DNA of 44,166 nucleotides from HGM13006 sp963649625 (lineage in GTDB: Bacteria; Bacillota; Clostridia; Oscillospirales; Oscillospiraceae): NCBI GenBank assembly GCA_963649625.1, contig CAVJIP010000165.1:1-44166 (forward strand). The letters are read 5' to 3'. The notes beneath the pieces were generated by a model, which was given only the letters and a program-made list of their open reading frames with translations, did no database searches and had not been told where the DNA came from. Position numbers and translations under genes: made by a program. Positions 40,403 to 44,166 of this stretch are shown one piece after another. Positions within the stretch are counted from its first letter, which is position 1, and every line of letters starts with the position of its first letter.

Positions 40403-43400
40403 TTGGCTAGAAAACTAAAGACCATGGACGGCAACAACGCAGCGGCGCATGTGGCGTACGCCTTTACTGACGTTGCGGCCATTTACCCCATCACCCCATC
40501 GTCCGTGATGGCCGAGCACATTGACGAGTGGTCCGCCAAAGGCCGCAAGAATCTTTTCGGTCAGACGGTTCGGGTGGCCGAGATGCAGGCGGAGGGCGGC
40601 GCAGCAGGTGCCGTTCACGGAAGCCTGATGGCCGGTGCCCTTACCACCACCTTCACCGCCTCCCAGGGTCTGCTTCTGATGATCCCCAATATGTATAAGA
40701 TTGCGGCGGAAAAGCTCCCCTGCGTGATGCACGTTTCCGCCCGGGCCCTGGCCACCCACGCCCTGTCCATTTTCGGCGACCACAGCGATGTCATGGCTTG
40801 CCGGGGCACCGGCTTTGCCATGCTGGCCTCCTCCAATCCCCAGGAGGTCATGGATCTGTCCGCCGTGGCTCATCTGTCTGCCATTGAGGCCTCTGCCGCC
40901 TTCCTGCACTTCTTTGACGGCTTCCGCACCTCCCATGAGATTCAGAAAATCGGCGTGTGGGATTATGCCGACCTGGAGGAGCTGATGGACAAGGATGCCG
41001 TGGCAGGTTTCCGGGCCCGTGCTCTGAATCCCAACCATCCGGTCATCAAGGGCTCCGCCCAGAACCCGGATATTTTCTTCCAGGTTCGTGAGGCCTGCAA
41101 CACCCATTATGATGAGCTGCCCGCCGTGGTGGTCAAGTACATGGACAAGGTCAATGAGAAGCTGGGGACCAACTATAAGCCCTTTAACTACTACGGTGCG
41201 CCGGATGCCGAATATGTGGTCATTTCCATGGGCTCCTCCTGTGATGCCCTGATGGAGGTCTGCGATTACCTGAACTCCACCGGCAAGAAGGTGGGTATGG
41301 TGAATGTCCACCTGTACCGTCCCTTCTCCGCCAAGTATCTGCTGGAGGCCCTGCCTGAGACCGTCAAGGCCATTGCGGTGCTGGATCGCTGCAAGGAGCC
41401 CGGTGCCCTGGGTGAGCCTCTGTATCTGGACGTGGTCACTGCCCTGGCTGGAACAAAGCTGGGCTCCGTTCCCGTGATCGGTGGCCGCTATGGTCTTGGC
41501 TCCAAGGATGTGGGCACCGGCTGCCTGATTTCCGCTTATCTGAATCTAATGTCCGAAAGGCCCCAGGCTCCCTTTACCCTGGGCATTCAGGACGATGTCA
41601 CCGGCCTGTCTCTGCCCATCACCGATAACACCGACTGTCAGGCCAAGGGCAACAAGGCCTGTAAGTTCTGGGGCCTTGGCTCCGACGGCACCGTGGGTGC
41701 CAATAAGAACTCCATTAAAATCATCGGCGACAACACCGATCTGAACGCCCAGGCCTACTTCCAGTACGACTCGAAAAAGTCCGGCGGCGTGACTATTTCT
41801 CACCTGCGCTTCGGCCCGGAGCCTATCCGCTCCTCCTACTATGTGACCATGAGCGACTTTGTGGCCTGCCACAACGCCTCCTACCTGGAAAAGTACCCCA
41901 TGGTTCAGGACTGTAAGCCCGGCGGAACCTTCCTCATCAACTGCGGCTACACCGTAGAGGAGCTTTCCCGCATTCTCCCGGTGGAGGCCAAGCAGTACAT
42001 TGCCAAAAATCAGATAAACGTCTATACCATTGATGCGGTAAAGCTGGGCAAGGAGCTGGGCCTGGGCACCAAGTACAACATGGTACTGATGTCCGCCTTC
42101 TTTAAGCTGGCCAACATCATCCCCATTGAGGATGCCGTGAAATATATGAAGCAGGCCTGCGAAGCCTCCTACGGCAAGTTTGGGGAGGAGACTGTACAGA
42201 AGAACAAAAACGCCGTGGATGCGGGCCTTACCGGCCTGGTAAAGCTGGAGATTCCCGCAGACTGGGCCACCACCACCCAGGGCGGCCTGGAGGCCGCTCC
42301 GGCGGAGTCTCCCCGTCCTGAGCTGAACACCTTTATCAAGGACGTGCTGGTGCCTGCCAACGCCATGCGGGGTGACGAGATTCCCGTATCCAAGCTGATG
42401 CCTCTGGCCGACGGCACCCTGCCCTCCGGCTCCGCCGCCTACGAAAAGCGGGGCATCGCCGTGGATGTGCCGGTATGGCTGCCGGAAAACTGCATCCAGT
42501 GCAACCGCTGCGCCTATGTCTGCCCCCATGCGGTGATCCGCCCGGTGGTCATGGACGATCAGGAGCTGAAAAATGCCCCCGCCGCCGTAAAATCCGCCAA
42601 GCTCTCCGGCAAGGGCACCGAGGGCCTCCACTTCTCCATGGTGATTTCTCCCATGGACTGCACCGGCTGCGGCTCCTGCGTCAACGTCTGCCCCGCCAAA
42701 AACAAGGCCCTGGAGCTTCGGCCTCTGGCCGAGTCCATGGAGCAGGAGGCGGTGTTCACCTACGGCATGGATTCCGTCACCGAAAAGCCCCTTCCCTTTA
42801 AGCCCAGCACCGTCAAGGGCTCTCAGTTTAAGACTCCTCTGTTTGAGTTCTCCGGGGCCTGTGCCGGCTGCGGCGAAACCCCCTATGTGAAGCTCATCAC
42901 CCAGCTCTTTGGGGATCGGATGCTCATTGCCAACGCCACCGGCTGCTCCTCCATCTGGGGTGCCAGTGCGCCCTCCACTCCCTACACCGTCAACAAAGCG
43001 GGCAAGGGCCCCGCTTGGGCCAACTCCCTGTTTGAGGACAATGCCGAGTTTGGCTATGGTATGCTTCTGGCCACGGAGCAGCGCCGGGCCAAGGTCGCTA
43101 CACTCGCCCAGGCCCTGGCAGACCGGGCCGATGTTCCCGCCGATTTGAAGGAGGCCGCCCAGGGCTGGCTGTCCGCCCGGAACCAGGGAGAAGGCTCCAA
43201 GGCTCCCTCCGCCGCTCTGACCCAGGCCCTGTTCAAGCTGATTTCCCAGGGTAGCTCCGACACCCTGGTGCAGGAGCTTTATGAGATGCGGGATATGTTC
43301 GTCAAGCCCTCTCAGTGGATCTTCGGCGGAGACGGCTGGGCCTATGACATTGGCTACGGCGGCCTGGATCATGTGCTGGCCCAGAACCGGAATGTGAATG

Positions 43401-43945
43401 TGTTTGTTCTGGATACCGAGGTCTATTCCAACACCGGCGGTCAGGCCTCCAAGGCCACCCCCATCGGTGCTGTGGCGGAGTTTGCCGCCGCCGGAAAGGC
43501 CGTCAAGAAGAAGGATCTGGCCCAGATTGCCATGACCTACGGCTATGTCTATGTGGCCCAGGTGGCCATGGGTGCGGATTATCAGCAGACCCTGAACGCC
43601 ATTCTGGAGGCGGAGGCCTACGACGGCCCCTCCCTGATCATTGCCTATGCCCCCTGCATCAACCATCACGCCAAGGTCGGCATGGGCAAGGCCATGAACA
43701 CCATGGAGCGTGCGGTAAAGGCCGGATACTGGCATCTGTTCCGGTACAACCCGGAGAAGGAAAAGCCCTTTACCCTGGACTCCAAGGCCCCCACGGACAA
43801 GTACGACGACTATATCATGTCCGAGAGCCGCTACTCCTCCTTGGCCAAGAGCTTCCCCGACCGGGCAAAGGTTCTTTTTGCCGAAGCGGAGGAGTTCGCC
43901 GCCGAAAAATATACGGAGCTGGCCAAGCGGGCAGACAATCAGTAA
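40403..43945 (+). CDS. nifJ: Pyruvate:ferredoxin (flavodoxin) oxidoreductase (TTG start)
   Basis: Single-chain PFOR, 1180 residues: oxidises pyruvate with CoA to acetyl-CoA and CO2, reducing ferredoxin or flavodoxin. Domain I holds AYAFTDVAAIYPITPSSVMAE. A two-cluster ferredoxin domain has CIQCNRCAYVCPHAVI near residue 696 and CTGCGSCVNVCPAKN near 752. GACAGCGETPY near 819 and a later Cys ligate the proximal cluster. GDGWAYDIGYGGLDHVLAQ near 976 is the thiamine diphosphate motif. TTG 40403 is chosen because AAGGAGG lies seven bases upstream and the protein then starts MARKLKTMDGNNAAAHVAYA; the ATG-initiated frame at 40322 lies in the structured leader. Monocistronic, with a hairpin after it. 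Confidence 0.97.
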   Translation: MARKLKTMDGNNAAAHVAYAFTDVAAIYPITPSSVMAEHIDEWSAKGRKNLFGQTVRVAEMQAEGGAAGAVHGSLMAGALTTTFTASQGLLLMIPNMYKIAAEKLPCVMHVSARALATHALSIFGDHSDVMACRGTGFAMLASSNPQEVMDLSAVAHLSAIEASAAFLHFFDGFRTSHEIQKIGVWDYADLEELMDKDAVAGFRARALNPNHPVIKGSAQNPDIFFQVREACNTHYDELPAVVVKYMDKVNEKLGTNYKPFNYYGAPDAEYVVISMGSSCDALMEVCDYLNSTGKKVGMVNVHLYRPFSAKYLLEALPETVKAIAVLDRCKEPGALGEPLYLDVVTALAGTKLGSVPVIGGRYGLGSKDVGTGCLISAYLNLMSERPQAPFTLGIQDDVTGLSLPITDNTDCQAKGNKACKFWGLGSDGTVGANKNSIKIIGDNTDLNAQAYFQYDSKKSGGVTISHLRFGPEPIRSSYYVTMSDFVACHNASYLEKYPMVQDCKPGGTFLINCGYTVEELSRILPVEAKQYIAKNQINVYTIDAVKLGKELGLGTKYNMVLMSAFFKLANIIPIEDAVKYMKQACEASYGKFGEETVQKNKNAVDAGLTGLVKLEIPADWATTTQGGLEAAPAESPRPELNTFIKDVLVPANAMRGDEIPVSKLMPLADGTLPSGSAAYEKRGIAVDVPVWLPENCIQCNRCAYVCPHAVIRPVVMDDQELKNAPAAVKSAKLSGKGTEGLHFSMVISPMDCTGCGSCVNVCPAKNKALELRPLAESMEQEAVFTYGMDSVTEKPLPFKPSTVKGSQFKTPLFEFSGACAGCGETPYVKLITQLFGDRMLIANATGCSSIWGASAPSTPYTVNKAGKGPAWANSLFEDNAEFGYGMLLATEQRRAKVATLAQALADRADVPADLKEAAQGWLSARNQGEGSKAPSAALTQALFKLISQGSSDTLVQELYEMRDMFVKPSQWIFGGDGWAYDIGYGGLDHVLAQNRNVNVFVLDTEVYSNTGGQASKATPIGAVAEFAAAGKAVKKKDLAQIAMTYGYVYVAQVAMGADYQQTLNAILEAEAYDGPSLIIAYAPCINHHAKVGMGKAMNTMERAVKAGYWHLFRYNPEKEKPFTLDSKAPTDKYDDYIMSESRYSSLAKSFPDRAKVLFAEAEEFAAEKYTELAKRADNQ

Positions 43946-43958
43946 TCTCTGTGCGTTT

Positions 43959-43986
43959 GAGAGCGGGTGCTTCGGCACCCGCTCTC
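43959..43986 (+). terminator. Hairpin terminator after PFOR
   Basis: Perfect 12-bp stem (43959-43970 with 43975-43986) and a TTCG loop, 13 bases beyond the PFOR stop. The following T-tract is poor, so efficiency is uncertain. Confidence 0.7.
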
Positions 43987-44070
43987 CTTGCCAAAGCCCC
44001 CTTTTCCCACCGCCGTTGCCCCTCCTTCCCCAGACTTCCGTAAAAATCCTGTAAAAATTCAATTCTCCCC

Positions 44071-44099
44071 TTGACAGACCGCCGGGATTGTACTAAAAT
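44071..44099 (+). promoter_or_regulatory. Promoter of a gene beyond the window
   Basis: Perfect TTGACA (44071-44076), 17-base spacer, TAAAAT (44094-44099). Transcription would start near 44106, at the palindrome, and run out of the window. No start codon with a ribosome site is seen before the end. Confidence 0.75.
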
Positions 44100-44106
44100 A
44101 GCCTCG

Positions 44107-44127
44107 TCAAACGTATGATACGTTTGA
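44107..44127. promoter_or_regulatory. 21-bp perfect palindrome at the transcription start of the next gene
   Basis: TCAAACGTAT, central G, ATACGTTTGA: all ten pairs match. Its 13-base core ACGTATGATACGT is identical to that at 40089-40113. Placed at +1 of a strong promoter, it is well positioned for a repressor. Confidence 0.65.
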
Positions 44128-44166
44128 TAACAAATGGAACCATCGGCTGTGTCACCCGGCGGCTCC

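Noticed and set aside
41546..44062. 838-codon open frame on the minus strand across PFOR
   Set aside because: It is antisense to an unmistakable PFOR, with Gly/His/Leu-rich low-quality translation typical of high-GC shadow frames.

Overview
The window is high-GC DNA (about 60% by eye) from an anaerobic Gram-positive bacterium of the Clostridia. It most resembles the Oscillospiraceae/Ruminococcaceae gut lineage. The evidence is the gene content (bifunctional Rel, HemZ, SpoVB-type flippase next to MazG and HU, pyruvate:ferredoxin oxidoreductase, BioY, Pst system), strong AGGAGG ribosome sites, TTGACA/TATAAT promoters, and frequent GTG/TTG starts. A run of ten Ns at 22908-22917 shows it is a scaffold from a draft or metagenome assembly. 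I see no tRNA, rRNA, CRISPR, phage or transposase gene.

Layout. (1) 1-10.6 kb, plus strand: a tightly packed housekeeping run, rel-dtd-MBL hydrolase-hemZ-nucleoside kinase-purine nucleoside phosphorylase-MTA/SAH deaminase-flippase-mazG-HU, closed by a strong terminator. (2) 10.6-15.4 kb, minus strand: a CoA-transferase island. A MarR regulator leads two tandem 4-hydroxybutyrate/acetate-type CoA transferases, followed by a separately promoted two-subunit 3-oxoacid-type CoA transferase. The MarR promoter and the atoDA-type promoter share an 11-base word at their start sites. (3) 15.5-18.6 kb: an orphan solute-binding lipoprotein diverging from a LysR regulator, with a MITE-like repeat forming the lipoprotein gene's leader. 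(4) 18.6-23.0 kb, minus strand: a complete phosphate operon pstS-pstC-pstA-pstB-phoU behind an 11-bp-phased Pho box. PstS looks circularly permuted. (5) 23.1-26.4 kb: hemolysin III, an orphan cytoplasmic histidine kinase and GAPDH. (6) 26.5-30.8 kb, minus strand: MarR plus a heterodimeric ABC exporter with one degenerate ATP site. (7) 31-32.4 kb: bioY under a BirA-like box, then a tyrosine phosphatase. (8) 32.5-36.6 kb, minus strand: an ABC ATPase and an FtsX-type permease with a very long coiled coil. (9) 36.7-40.0 kb, minus strand: pncC, thiI and comM. (10) 40.1-44.2 kb: pyruvate:ferredoxin oxidoreductase behind a GC-rich structured leader, then the promoter of a gene beyond the window.

The genes are consistent with an anaerobic fermenter: PFOR and GAPDH feed acetyl-CoA and reduced ferredoxin, and the CoA transferases exchange acyl groups among short-chain acids. 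The points most worth following are the permuted PstS, the same long palindrome upstream of comM/PFOR and at the start site of the next promoter, the structured PFOR leader, the shared sequence in the two CoA-transferase promoters, and two families of short inverted-repeat elements without transposase, one sitting between convergent genes and the other fused to gene ends.
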